A stretch of DNA of 64,000 bases from Thauera propionica (GTDB taxonomy: Bacteria; Pseudomonadota; Gammaproteobacteria; Burkholderiales; Rhodocyclaceae). The first letter of the stretch is position 1, and each line of letters starts with the position of its first letter. Positions 56,444 to 64,000 of this stretch are shown here, piece after piece. Both the position numbers and the translations under genes were made by a program. The notes beneath the pieces were generated by a model, which worked only from the letters and a program-made list of their open reading frames with translations, was not told where the DNA came from and made no database searches. The DNA is taken from assembly GCF_002245655.1 (NCBI RefSeq), contig NZ_NOIH01000002.1:124001-188000 (forward strand), written 5' to 3'.

Positions 56444-57511
56444 ATGAGAGATTTCGCCGACCGTCTGATCGCCTGGCAGCGCCACCATGGCCGCCATGAT
56501 CTGCCCTGGCAGGGCACGCGCGACCCGTACCGCATCTGGCTGTCCGAGATCATGCTGCAGCAGACCCAGGTCGACACGGTCATCCCCTACTACCAGCGCT
56601 TCCTCGCACACTTCCCGGATGTCGCCAGCCTCGCCGCCGCGCCGGTGGAGGACGTGATGGCGCTGTGGAGCGGCCTCGGCTACTACGCGCGCGCCCGCAA
56701 CCTGCACCGTGCGGCACGCACGATCATCGAGGCGCACGGCGGCGCCTTTCCGCGCAGCGCGGCGGAGATCGCCGGCTTGCCGGGCATCGGGCGCTCGACC
56801 GCCGCCGCCATTGCTGCCTTCGCCTATGGCGAGCGCGCCGCCATCCTCGACGGCAACGTCAAACGCGTGCTGTGCCGGGTGTTCGGCGTGGACGGTTTCA
56901 CTGGCGAGAAGGCGGTCGAGAGCCGGCTGTGGGCGCTGGCGGAGTCGCTGCTGCCCGAACGCGAGGTCGGGCGCTACATTCAGGCCCAGATGGACCTCGG
57001 CGCCACCCTGTGTACCCGCGGCAAGCCCGCCTGCGCGCGCTGCCCCTTTTCCGAGGACTGCGTCGCACGCCGGGAGAACCGCATTGCCGAGCTGCCAACG
57101 CCACGCCCGAAGAAGGTCGTGCCGCGCCGCCAGGCGCGCTTTGCGGTCATCACGCGCGAGGACCGGGTGCTGCTGGAGCGTCGGCCCCCGACCGGGATCT
57201 GGGGCGGACTCCTGGCCCTGCCCGAGATTCCGGACGAAGTGGCCGACGTGGGAGCCTGGACTGCCGAGCGTTTCGGGCTCGCCTGCGCGGCGCCGCAGCT
57301 GCTGGCCCCGCTGACGCACGCGTTCACCCATTTCGTGCTCGACATCGAGCCGATCCGACTGCACGCCACAGCAAATGCGGCACCGCACACGCTGGCCGAT
57401 GAACCCACGCTGCTGTGGCAGCCGCTTGCCAGCGCAGGCGATGCCGCGCTGCCCACGCCGGTGCGCCGCATCCTCGACGCCCTGCAAACCCCCGACCTGT
57501 TTTCGGACTGA
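56444..57511 (+). CDS. mutY: A/G-specific adenine glycosylase MutY
   Basis: 355 residues. Catalytic Glu in IWLSEIMLQQTQVDTV, helix-hairpin-helix GLPGIGRSTAAAIAAFA with Asp in AILDGNVKRVL, the [4Fe-4S] loop C-x6-C-x2-C-x5-C (CTRGKPACARCPFSEDC) and a C-terminal NUDIX-like 8-oxoG recognition domain. It removes adenine mispaired with 8-oxoguanine. The ATG at 56444 gives the usual N-terminus (MRDFADRLIAWQ). Confidence 0.96.
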   Translation: MRDFADRLIAWQRHHGRHDLPWQGTRDPYRIWLSEIMLQQTQVDTVIPYYQRFLAHFPDVASLAAAPVEDVMALWSGLGYYARARNLHRAARTIIEAHGGAFPRSAAEIAGLPGIGRSTAAAIAAFAYGERAAILDGNVKRVLCRVFGVDGFTGEKAVESRLWALAESLLPEREVGRYIQAQMDLGATLCTRGKPACARCPFSEDCVARRENRIAELPTPRPKKVVPRRQARFAVITREDRVLLERRPPTGIWGGLLALPEIPDEVADVGAWTAERFGLACAAPQLLAPLTHAFTHFVLDIEPIRLHATANAAPHTLADEPTLLWQPLASAGDAALPTPVRRILDALQTPDLFSD

Positions 57512-57518
57512 AACAGGC

Positions 57519-58130
57519 TCAGGCGAGCTTCGGCAGCAGCCCGTGCTCGCGCAGGAACTGCTGCAGGATCTCCAGCCGGCTGACCACGTCGTCGAGCTCG
57601 AGCAGGCGCTGCTTGGCTTCCAGCGGCACCGGCAGCAATTCGGCGTAGCGCGCACCGACCCAGCCCGCATCGTCGAAGCGGTGCGGCGGCGGCAGGCGGT
57701 CGCCGAGTTCGGCGACGATGGTCTGCAGCAGCGGCAGCAGATCGAGCTGGGCATTGGGCATCGGCTGCGGCGCGGGCTCGTCGAGCCAGCGCACTTCGCC
57801 CACCAGCAGGCCGTCACGTTCGACCTCATGATCAACGATGCGGAAGCGCCGGCCGCCGCGCGTCAGCAGGGTCAGCAGCCCCGCCTGCTCCATGTCCCAC
57901 TGCTCGATGTGCGCTTCGGTGCCCACCGGATGCGGCACGGCGGCCTCGCCGACCTCGTCGCCGGCGGCGATCAGACACACGCCGAACGGCGTGCCCTCCC
58001 TCATGCAGCGCGTGACCATGTCCATGTAGCGCGGCTCGAACACGCGCAGCGGCAGCACGCCCTCCGGGAACAGCACGGTCTTGAGCGGGAACAGCGGCAG
58101 GCGCGTCAGCAGGGTGGATGACTCACTCAT
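57519..58130 (-). CDS. Lon N-terminal (substrate-binding) domain protein
   Basis: 203 residues: LLTRLPLFPLKTVLFPEGVLP, LRVFEPRYMDMVTRCMREG, FGVCLIAAGDEVGE and GRRFRIVDHEVERDGLLVGEV. It is the PUA-like domain found at the N-terminus of Lon protease, here alone without ATPase or protease parts, as is common in proteobacteria. Role unknown. The start overlaps the ubiX stop by one base (TGATG). Confidence 0.92.
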   Translation of the reverse strand: MSESSTLLTRLPLFPLKTVLFPEGVLPLRVFEPRYMDMVTRCMREGTPFGVCLIAAGDEVGEAAVPHPVGTEAHIEQWDMEQAGLLTLLTRGGRRFRIVDHEVERDGLLVGEVRWLDEPAPQPMPNAQLDLLPLLQTIVAELGDRLPPPHRFDDAGWVGARYAELLPVPLEAKQRLLELDDVVSRLEILQQFLREHGLLPKLA

Positions 58131-58765
58131 CAATCTCGATTCCCAGGTTGCGCGGGGTCCTCGCCCCAGCGCGCCATCAATGCATGCGTGACGCCGAGTT
58201 GGTCGAGGATGCGTGCGACGACAAAGTCCACGAGATCCGCGACCGACTGCGGATGGTGATAGAAGCCCGGGTTGGGCGGCAGGATGCACACCCCGAGGCG
58301 AGCGAGCTTGAGCATGTTCTCGAGATGGATCGCCGAGTACGGTGTCTCGCGCGGCACCAGCACCAGCTTGCGTCCTTCCTTGATCACGACGTCGGCCGCG
58401 CGCTCGATGAGGTTCTGGCTCAAGCCACCGGCGATGGCCGCCAGCGTGGCCATGGTGCACGGGCACACCACCATCGCATCCGGCGGATTGGAGCCCGACG
58501 CCGGCGGCGCGAACCATTCCTCGCGGCCAAACACGCGCAACTGGCCCGGCACGGCGCCGAAGCGCGCCGACAGCTCGGCCTCGACCTCGGCCGGGCGCGC
58601 CGGCAGGTTCCAGTCCATCTCCTGCCGCGCGACGATCTGCGCCACCTGCGAATACAGCAGCCACACGCGATGTCCGGCCTGAAGCAGGCATTCGACCAGC
58701 CGCACCCCATAGGGCAGGCCGGACGCGCCGGTGAACGCGACGGTAATGGTACGTGGGGCGCTCAT
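58130..58765 (-). CDS. ubiX: Flavin prenyltransferase UbiX
   Basis: 211 residues: ITVAFTGASGLPYGVRLVECL, VVCPCTMATLAAIAGGLSQNLIERAADV, RKLVLVPRETPYSAIHLENML and PNPGFYHHPQS. It makes prenylated FMN for UbiD-type decarboxylases, used in ubiquinone synthesis. It is coupled to the Lon-domain gene downstream. Confidence 0.96.
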   Translation of the reverse strand: MSAPRTITVAFTGASGLPYGVRLVECLLQAGHRVWLLYSQVAQIVARQEMDWNLPARPAEVEAELSARFGAVPGQLRVFGREEWFAPPASGSNPPDAMVVCPCTMATLAAIAGGLSQNLIERAADVVIKEGRKLVLVPRETPYSAIHLENMLKLARLGVCILPPNPGFYHHPQSVADLVDFVVARILDQLGVTHALMARWGEDPAQPGNRD

Positions 58766-58800
58766 CGGCCTCCTTCAGCCAGGAATGACAGCGCGCAAAG

Positions 58801-59967
58801 TCAGCGCAGGTAGTCCGTGATCAGCTCCCAGCGCCCGTTGCGGATCTGTGCCAGACGCCCATGGCGGTTGCCGAGGTGGTCGTCGGCGCTGAAGCGGTAC
58901 GACGGGCTGCCGAAGTAATCACGGGTGAATTCGAGGCGTTCGAGGGTGCGCGCGAACGCCTCGGGCGTCAAGTCGCGACCGGTCGCCTCGGCGGTACGCA
59001 CGAACATGTCGGCCAGCGAGTAGCCCATCACGCTCCAGACGTTGGGCGCCGCACCGAAACGCGCGCGGTAGCGCTCGATCCAGTCGGCGAGCTGGCTGTT
59101 CGCGCCCTCGGCATAGGGGTGCGGCAGCACGCTGACGCCGTACAGGCCCTCGACTGCGTCACCGCCGAGTTCGTGCGTCTGGGCCGAATAGCCCGACGCC
59201 GTCACCAGCATATCGACCTTCCAGCCGATGCGCCTCGCCTCGGCCATCGCTGCCACGGTTTCGCGCACGACGGTGGCAAGCACGACCAGATCGCATTCGG
59301 CCGCACGCAGGCGTGCGACCTGGCTCGACAGGTCGGTGGCGCCGCGCTTGTAACCGGTGCGCTCGAACAGCGTCTGGCCGAGCCTCTCGAGGCCTGTCTC
59401 GACGCCCTTCATCACCTCGAGACCGTAGTCGTCGTCCTGGTACAGCAGGCAGGTGCGACGATAGCCGCCAGCCTGCACCATGTGCCGTGTCGCAGCCTCC
59501 ATGTAGTCCTGGTAGGGCGCGAAGTTCTGGAACTTGAGCGGGTGCAGCGGTTCGTAGGTCGCCTTGTGCGGCGAGAACGGGAACAGGTGCAGGCGCCCGG
59601 CCTCGAGTACCACCGGCATCGTCGCCATCACCACCGGCGTGCCCATCGTGGCGATGAAGGCAAAGGCTTTGTCGCGCTGCACCAGCTTGCGCGCCGCCAG
59701 CACGCCGCGCTTGGGATCGTAGCCCGCGTCCTCGACCGCCAGCCGCAACCTCCGACCATGCACCCCGCCGGCGGCATTGGCCTCGTCAAAGCGCATCAGC
59801 ATTCCGTCGCGCACCGGCGTGCCCAGCATCGCGATCGGCCCCGACAGGTCAGAGATGTGGCCGACGACGATCTCGCGCGCGCTGACGCCGGCGACATCGG
59901 CCGCATGAAGGGAGGTGCCGGCCAGAGCGGCAAACAGGGCAAGGGCGAGGCGACGCAAGCGTTTCAT
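58801..59967 (-). CDS. Branched-chain amino-acid-type ABC transporter substrate-binding protein
   Basis: 388 residues from the ATG at 59967, with an AGGAG site ten bases upstream. Signal peptide ending ASLHAAD-like (about residue 22), then a family-1 periplasmic fold (Peripla_BP_6): IVVGHISDLSGPIAMLG, RFDEANAAGGVHGRRLRL, EDAGYDPKRGVLAARKLVQ, and MGYSLADMFVRTAEATG. The ligand may be an amino acid, amide or aromatic acid. It follows livM by about 100 bases. Confidence 0.92.
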   Translation of the reverse strand: MKRLRRLALALFAALAGTSLHAADVAGVSAREIVVGHISDLSGPIAMLGTPVRDGMLMRFDEANAAGGVHGRRLRLAVEDAGYDPKRGVLAARKLVQRDKAFAFIATMGTPVVMATMPVVLEAGRLHLFPFSPHKATYEPLHPLKFQNFAPYQDYMEAATRHMVQAGGYRRTCLLYQDDDYGLEVMKGVETGLERLGQTLFERTGYKRGATDLSSQVARLRAAECDLVVLATVVRETVAAMAEARRIGWKVDMLVTASGYSAQTHELGGDAVEGLYGVSVLPHPYAEGANSQLADWIERYRARFGAAPNVWSVMGYSLADMFVRTAEATGRDLTPEAFARTLERLEFTRDYFGSPSYRFSADDHLGNRHGRLAQIRNGRWELITDYLR

Positions 59968-60067
59968 CGCGGAGGATCTCCTGGAGGAATACAAGGCGGC
60001 AGTCACGCCGCTTCACAGGGCTCGGATTGTCGAATGATCCAGAATTGCGAGCAAGCGGGTGCCGGCG

Positions 60068-61042
60068 TCATCCGCTGCGCGGGCCGCTGGCCAGCCCCTG
60101 CGGCCGCAGCAGGACGACCGCCACGATGATCGCGCCGAACAGCACCAGTTCCAGCCCCGCCGAGCGCGCCCAGTCGCCGGGCAGGGTGTCGCGCAGCACG
60201 GCGATCGCCTGCGGGATCGCCACCACCACCAGCGCGCCCCACACCGCACCGGACAGGCGCCGCGCGCCGCCGATGAACGCCAGCATCAGCAGCTCGAACG
60301 AGAACACGAGGCCGAACTGCTCGGGGCTGATGAAGCCGATCCAGTGCGCGTAAAGGCTGCCACCCAGTGCCGACAGGCTGCCGCCGACGATGAAGGCGCG
60401 CAGCTTGGCCGCGCCGGGCGCGATGCCGCAGGCATCGGCGGCAGCCTCGTCCTCGCGTACCGCACGCCACGCGCGCCCGAGACGCGAGCGAAGCAGGCGG
60501 GCAGCGAGCGCGAGCGCGATAAGCAGTACAACGATGCTGACCGCCGCCTGCGCCAGCGGCGTGTCGGCCTGCCAGCCCGCCAGGCCGAAGCCCGGCACCA
60601 TCAGGCCGGCCGCGCCGTGCGTCAGCGACTCCCAGCGCACCAGCGCCTCTTCGACGATCAGCGCGAAGGCGAGCGTACTCATGCCGAAGTACAGCCCGCC
60701 GAGTCGCCCCGCCGGCAGGCTCGCCAGCACGCCGCCCAGCGCACCGACGGTGGCCGCCAGCGGCAAGGCCAGCAGCGGCGCCACGCCGGCCTGCACCAGC
60801 AGGGTCTGGGCATAGGCCCCGAGCGCGACGAGCGCGCCCTGCCCGAGCACGATCTGCCCCGCCTGGCCGACGATGATGACCACCCCGAGACCCGCGATGG
60901 CGTAGGTCGCGACCAGCGTCGCCTGGCTGAAGGCGAAGTCGGCGCCGAGCCACCCCACCGCGAGCGCCAGCAGCAGCCCCCAGACGAAGGCTGCACGCAG
61001 CACGCGCAGCCCCTCCGGGGCCGCCACCGGCGTCGCGCTCAT
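60068..61042 (-). CDS. Branched-chain-type ABC transporter permease (LivM-like)
   Basis: 324 residues, about ten membrane segments. GLGVVIIVGQAGQIVLGQGALVALGAY is the typical LivM signature, followed by AWRAVREDEAAADACGI and a PQGLASG end. It forms the inner-membrane channel with the LivH-type protein; start and stop overlap by ATGA. No livG or livF ATPase gene is found in the window. Confidence 0.92.
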   Translation of the reverse strand: MSATPVAAPEGLRVLRAAFVWGLLLALAVGWLGADFAFSQATLVATYAIAGLGVVIIVGQAGQIVLGQGALVALGAYAQTLLVQAGVAPLLALPLAATVGALGGVLASLPAGRLGGLYFGMSTLAFALIVEEALVRWESLTHGAAGLMVPGFGLAGWQADTPLAQAAVSIVVLLIALALAARLLRSRLGRAWRAVREDEAAADACGIAPGAAKLRAFIVGGSLSALGGSLYAHWIGFISPEQFGLVFSFELLMLAFIGGARRLSGAVWGALVVVAIPQAIAVLRDTLPGDWARSAGLELVLFGAIIVAVVLLRPQGLASGPRSG

Positions 61043-61914
61043 CGCCCGCCCCCGCCCGCACGCCCCGCGGCCAAGCCCTGCGGGAACAGCAGCAGCGCGG
61101 CCATCAGCAGCACGTAGGGCACGACGTCCTTCGCCCCCTCCGGCAGCACCAGCCCTGCAAGCGCCTCGACCACGCCGAGAAACAGACCGCCGGCCAGCGC
61201 GCCCGGCAGGCTCGTGAGCCCGCCCAGCACCGCCGCCGGAAAGGCCTTAAGCGCGATCAAACCCATGTTGAGGTGCACGAAGGTGATCGGCGCCAGCAGC
61301 AGGCCGGCCACCGCCGCCAACCCCGCGCCGAGGGCCCAGGCCAGGGTGTGCATGCGCGCCACCGGCACGCCCATCAGCGCCGCGACGCGCGCATCCTCGG
61401 AGCAGGCGCGCAGCGCGAGGCCGGCGCGGGTATGCCGAAAGAACAGCGCGAGCAGCAACACCAGCACGACGGTGGCGAGCACGACCCACACATGGCTTGC
61501 TGCCAGCACCAGCGGGCCGATGCCGAGGGTGTCGGCCGCGAAGGGCAGGCGGTACATGTCCTGCGCCGCAGCCGGCACCGAGGCCACGCCGCCGCGCATC
61601 ATCATGCCGAGGCCGAAGGTCAGCAGCACCGCGACCAGATGCGGCTGGCCGATCGCACGCCGCAGCGCAACCCGTTCGAGCCCGGCGCCGAGCAAGGCCA
61701 CCGCCAGCACCGCGCCAACGGCCGCCAGTGCCAACGGCCAGCCCGCCGCGAGGTGCAGCGCCAGCCCGGCAAAGCCGCCCAGCATCAAAAGGTCGCCCTG
61801 CATGAAGCTGACCGTCTCGGTTGCCTTGAACACCAGCACGAAGGACAGCGCCACCAGGCCGTACACGCAGCCGATGGCGATTCCGCTGGAGAGGACCTGG
61901 AGGAAGGAAAGCAT
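61039..61914 (-). CDS. Branched-chain-type ABC transporter permease (LivH-like)
   Basis: 291 residues from the ATG at 61914, with an AAGGA-rich ribosome-binding site. LivH signatures: GIAIGCVYGLVALSFVLVFK, TETVSFMQGDLLMLGGF, GLALRACSEDARVAALMGV, ALKAFPAAVLGGLTSLPGAL and a C-terminal LLLFPQGLA. It is the first gene of the minus-strand livHM-binding-protein run. Confidence 0.92.
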   Translation of the reverse strand: MLSFLQVLSSGIAIGCVYGLVALSFVLVFKATETVSFMQGDLLMLGGFAGLALHLAAGWPLALAAVGAVLAVALLGAGLERVALRRAIGQPHLVAVLLTFGLGMMMRGGVASVPAAAQDMYRLPFAADTLGIGPLVLAASHVWVVLATVVLVLLLALFFRHTRAGLALRACSEDARVAALMGVPVARMHTLAWALGAGLAAVAGLLLAPITFVHLNMGLIALKAFPAAVLGGLTSLPGALAGGLFLGVVEALAGLVLPEGAKDVVPYVLLMAALLLFPQGLAAGRAGGGGR

Positions 61915-62001
61915 GGGGGCGAAGCATAGCAGCCGATCCGCCCCCTGCACCGCTGCCCGGCTGGTGCCGCGCAGCAGGCTGCCGTGATCACGCCGAACTG
62001 A

Positions 62002-62976
62002 TCACACCGAAGTCAGCGCCGCACTCGGCGGCAGGGCGCAGGCGGCACGGTACTCGCGCGCGAGGCGGGCCACCAGCTCGGCCGTGGTCGGCACATCGTG
62101 GATCGTCGCCACGCCGTGGCCCGCACTCCACACGTCGCGCCAGGCCTTGGCCTCCTCGGCGAGGTCGTGCAGCTTGCCCTTGCCGAAGCCGGCGGCCAGT
62201 TCCTCGCGCCGGTAGCCCGCACGCTCGAGGCTCTGCCACATGAAGTTGGCGTTGGTGCCGGAGATGGCATCGGTGTAGACGATGTCGGCCGGGACGCAGT
62301 CGACCACCATCTGCTTGTATTCCGGCTGGGCCATCGCCTCGCGGGTAGCGATGAAACGCGTGCCCATGTAGGCGAGGTCCGCCCCCAGCACTTCGACCGC
62401 GCGGATCGCCGCGCCGTCGGAGATCGCACCGGCCGCGACCAGCAGGCCGTCCCAGAACTCGCGGATCTCGCGCACCAGGCTGATGACGTTCTGCCCGCCC
62501 GCATGCCCGCCCGCGCCGCCAGCCACCGCGATAATGCCGTCGACGCCCGCCGCGATCGCCTTGCGCGCATGGTAGGCATGGACGACGTCGGACAACACCA
62601 GCCCCCCGTAGCCGTGCACCACCTTCACGACCTCGGCCGGATTCCCCAGGCTGGTGATCACGATCGGTACCTGGTGACGGACGAGGATCTCCAGGTCTTC
62701 CTGCAGCCGCACATTGGACGCATGCAGGATCAGGTTGACCCCGTGCGGCGCGCACGGCGCATCGGGATTGGCCGCGCGATGGGCAGCGAGTTCAGCATCG
62801 ATGCGCGTCAGCCACTCGTCGAGCTGCGCCGCCGGCCGGGCGTTCATGGCCGGGAAGGTGCCGGCGACACCGGCCTTGCAGGTTTCGATGACGAGGTCCG
62901 GGCCGGACACGAGGAACATCGGGGCGGCGATCGCCGGCACGCTGAAACGGCCGCGCAGGCTGGCGGGAAGGCTCAT
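62002..62976 (-). CDS. Nitronate monooxygenase / 2-nitropropane dioxygenase-like flavoenzyme
   Basis: 324 residues, FMN TIM barrel: VPAIAAPMFLVSGPDLVIETC, VPIVITSLGNPAEVVK, GVDGIIAVAGGAGGHAGGQN (phosphate binding), LVAAGAISDGAAIRAVEVLGADL and YMGTRFIATREAM. The family includes nitronate monooxygenases and FabK-type enoyl reductases; these two cannot be separated here. The ATG has AAGGAGA upstream. A sigma-70 promoter overlapped by a long palindrome lies 60-100 bases upstream. Confidence 0.88.
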   Translation of the reverse strand: MSLPASLRGRFSVPAIAAPMFLVSGPDLVIETCKAGVAGTFPAMNARPAAQLDEWLTRIDAELAAHRAANPDAPCAPHGVNLILHASNVRLQEDLEILVRHQVPIVITSLGNPAEVVKVVHGYGGLVLSDVVHAYHARKAIAAGVDGIIAVAGGAGGHAGGQNVISLVREIREFWDGLLVAAGAISDGAAIRAVEVLGADLAYMGTRFIATREAMAQPEYKQMVVDCVPADIVYTDAISGTNANFMWQSLERAGYRREELAAGFGKGKLHDLAEEAKAWRDVWSAGHGVATIHDVPTTAELVARLAREYRAACALPPSAALTSV

Positions 62977-63033
62977 GGGCTAGTCTCCTTGAATGGATCG
63001 GGACGCCTTCGCAGGGGCGTCTGCCGGACAGCG

Positions 63034-63075
63034 ACTCTAACATCGCCCCGGCAGGATTCAAACGATCGTTTAAAT
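63034..63075 (-). promoter_or_regulatory. Promoter with overlapping palindromic operator
   Basis: On the minus strand TTGAAT (63056-63061) and TAGAGT (63034-63039) have 16-bp spacing. The -35 lies inside a 20-bp palindrome (63056-63075) with a perfect AAACGATCGTTT core and one mismatched outer pair, a layout typical of TetR-type repression. Confidence 0.6.
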
Positions 63076-63115
63076 TTACGCACCCACCCCTGCGTCCCGA
63101 CCATCGGAAGGGGCT

Positions 63116-64000
63116 TCAGCCCAGGAAACGGTCGTAGACACCCTGGCGCCACAGCACGATCGCGATGACGACCACGATCAACAGGAACATCCAGGTGCCC
63201 CAGGGTGTTTCCTTCTCCGCATAGGGGTCTGCCATCGAACGCGAAGCTCCCGCCGGCAGGCTTGCCACACCGGTGAGCGCACTGCCGAATGGAATGTTGA
63301 TGCGGGCGCGGGTGTTCACCGCCCAGCCGTTGGCGTCGAGCAACGGCCCGAGGTTGCGCTGGCGCAGCTTGAGCCAGGCCAGCAGCATCGACGGTCCGGA
63401 AATGAGCAACATGACGCCGGCGATCACCAGCGGCATCTGCCAGCCGGGCAGCGACAGAAAGCCCGTCACGACCGCCGCCAGTGCAGTGCCCAGGGCGCCG
63501 AGCGCGAGGCCGATGGCGGCGAAGATGCCGGCGAACTTGGCGATGTCGAAGGCCTGGGGCGCGGGGGCTGGAGCGGGCGCGGGCGCTTCGACCTTGGCCC
63601 CGGCACCGGCCACGCCGGCCGCCGCCTTGTCCTCGACCGCCTTGTCGCGCGAAGCCGCGAACTTCTGAATCTGGTCGCCGATCATGCGGCCTACGCGCTT
63701 GTATGGCGACCAGAAGGCCTGGCGCACGCTGATCGGCGCTTCCACCACCTTGACCACGGCTGCGTTCCAGTCCCGCCCCCGGCGGTCATAGAACACGCCG
63801 TTGCGGCCCGGCACCATCATTTCGTCGGCATCGCCGCCGGTCATCGCCGCGACGATGGTGATCGGCGCCTCGCCTTCGCGCCTGCATTCGCAATACACGA
63901 GGTAGGCACCGGACAAGGGCGCCAGCGCGGCGTGGCGTCCCATGTCGGAAACGCGCAGGCACAACTCGCAGCTGCGCTGATCGAGGTAGAGCGTGCCCGC
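63116..64000 (-). CDS. Membrane protein of unknown function, 5' partial
   Basis: The frame is open to the right edge, so the start is missing; at least 294 residues are visible. Near the edge there is a CELC pair, then a soluble domain with YCECRREGEAPITIV and VFYDRRGRDWNAAVVKV. An Ala/Pro-rich linker follows (EAPAPAPAPAPQ), then two adjacent hydrophobic segments (GIFAAIGLALGALGTALAAV; PLVIAGVMLLISGPSMLLAW) and a final membrane helix (WMFLLIVVVIAIVLW). I recognise no family. The cysteines suggest a metal or redox site. Confidence 0.7.
   Translation of the reverse strand, partial: AGTLYLDQRSCELCLRVSDMGRHAALAPLSGAYLVYCECRREGEAPITIVAAMTGGDADEMMVPGRNGVFYDRRGRDWNAAVVKVVEAPISVRQAFWSPYKRVGRMIGDQIQKFAASRDKAVEDKAAAGVAGAGAKVEAPAPAPAPAPQAFDIAKFAGIFAAIGLALGALGTALAAVVTGFLSLPGWQMPLVIAGVMLLISGPSMLLAWLKLRQRNLGPLLDANGWAVNTRARINIPFGSALTGVASLPAGASRSMADPYAEKETPWGTWMFLLIVVVIAIVLWRQGVYDRFLG

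Noticed and set aside
60048-60066. CCGGCACCCGCTTGCTC on the minus strand, sigma-54-like, upstream of the binding-protein gene
   Set aside because: GG to GC spacing is nine bases instead of the strictly required ten.

Overview
The window is a dense, high-GC stretch of bacterial chromosome. Gene content and order point to a betaproteobacterium of the Rhodocyclales (Thauera/Azoarcus/Aromatoleum type): tlyA-metF, yebC next to ruvC, cutA-dsbD, ribE-ribBA-ribH-nusB, a PHA phasin, an Anbu/ATP-grasp cluster and a hypABFCDE set. That placement is inferred from reading the sequence, not from a database search. I see no insertion sequence, prophage or CRISPR array. Nearly all of the window is coding, and the very long antisense open frames are composition artefacts.

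Layout. 1-1500: tlyA (5' end cut by the window) and metF. 1.6-9.0 kb: a TonB-dependent receptor, a YfiR-type periplasmic protein, a hybrid kinase with two receiver domains and HPt, and an HDOD-REC-GGDEF diguanylate cyclase; together these look like an envelope-to-c-di-GMP signalling set. 9.0-14.5 kb: a DUF853/HerA-like ATPase, a Cys-rich secreted protein, yebC, an EamA exporter, a YbjQ protein, ruvC, then four tRNAs (Lys-CTT, Thr-GGT, Gly-GCC, Asp-GTC). 14.6-16.0 kb: a phasin with an operator-like palindrome, and a membrane methyltransferase.

16.0-26.6 kb (minus strand): a complete six-gene cluster of DUF2126 transglutaminase, ATP-grasp/alpha-E fusion, transglutaminase, ATP-grasp, alpha-E and the proteasome-like Anbu peptidase. 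It reads as a peptide ligation and hydrolysis system of unknown product. Both the first gene and the fourth gene are preceded by a sigma-54-like -24/-12 element with two NtrC-like boxes whose centres lie exactly 20 bp apart. This matched pair of regulatory regions is the most interesting signal in the window and suggests nitrogen control.

26.8-34.1 kb: VanZ-like protein, thioredoxin-fold 2Fe-2S ferredoxin, alpha/beta hydrolase, then a minus-strand operon of two HD-GYP proteins and a hybrid kinase. 34.3-40.1 kb: GST, cutA, dsbD, ribE, ribBA with a degenerate GTP cyclohydrolase domain, ribH, nusB. 40.1-41.9 kb: two lipoproteins. 42.0-47.2 kb: hypA-hypB-short hypF-hypC-hypD-hypE for NiFe-hydrogenase maturation; a HoxV/HupK-like scaffold lies separately at 54.6 kb, and no hydrogenase structural genes are in the window.

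47.4-52.2 kb: an Arg/Asp-rich lipoprotein, a polar amino-acid ABC transporter (with a terminator after the binding-protein gene), and a LysR regulator divergent from an isochorismatase-family hydrolase. 52.3-58.8 kb: RhlE-type helicase with a long upstream non-coding region, HU, the HoxV-like gene, flavin reductase, mutY, a Lon-N-domain protein and ubiX. 58.8-64.0 kb: a branched-chain-type ABC transporter lacking its ATPases here, a nitronate monooxygenase-like enzyme under a palindromic operator, and a membrane protein running off the right edge.
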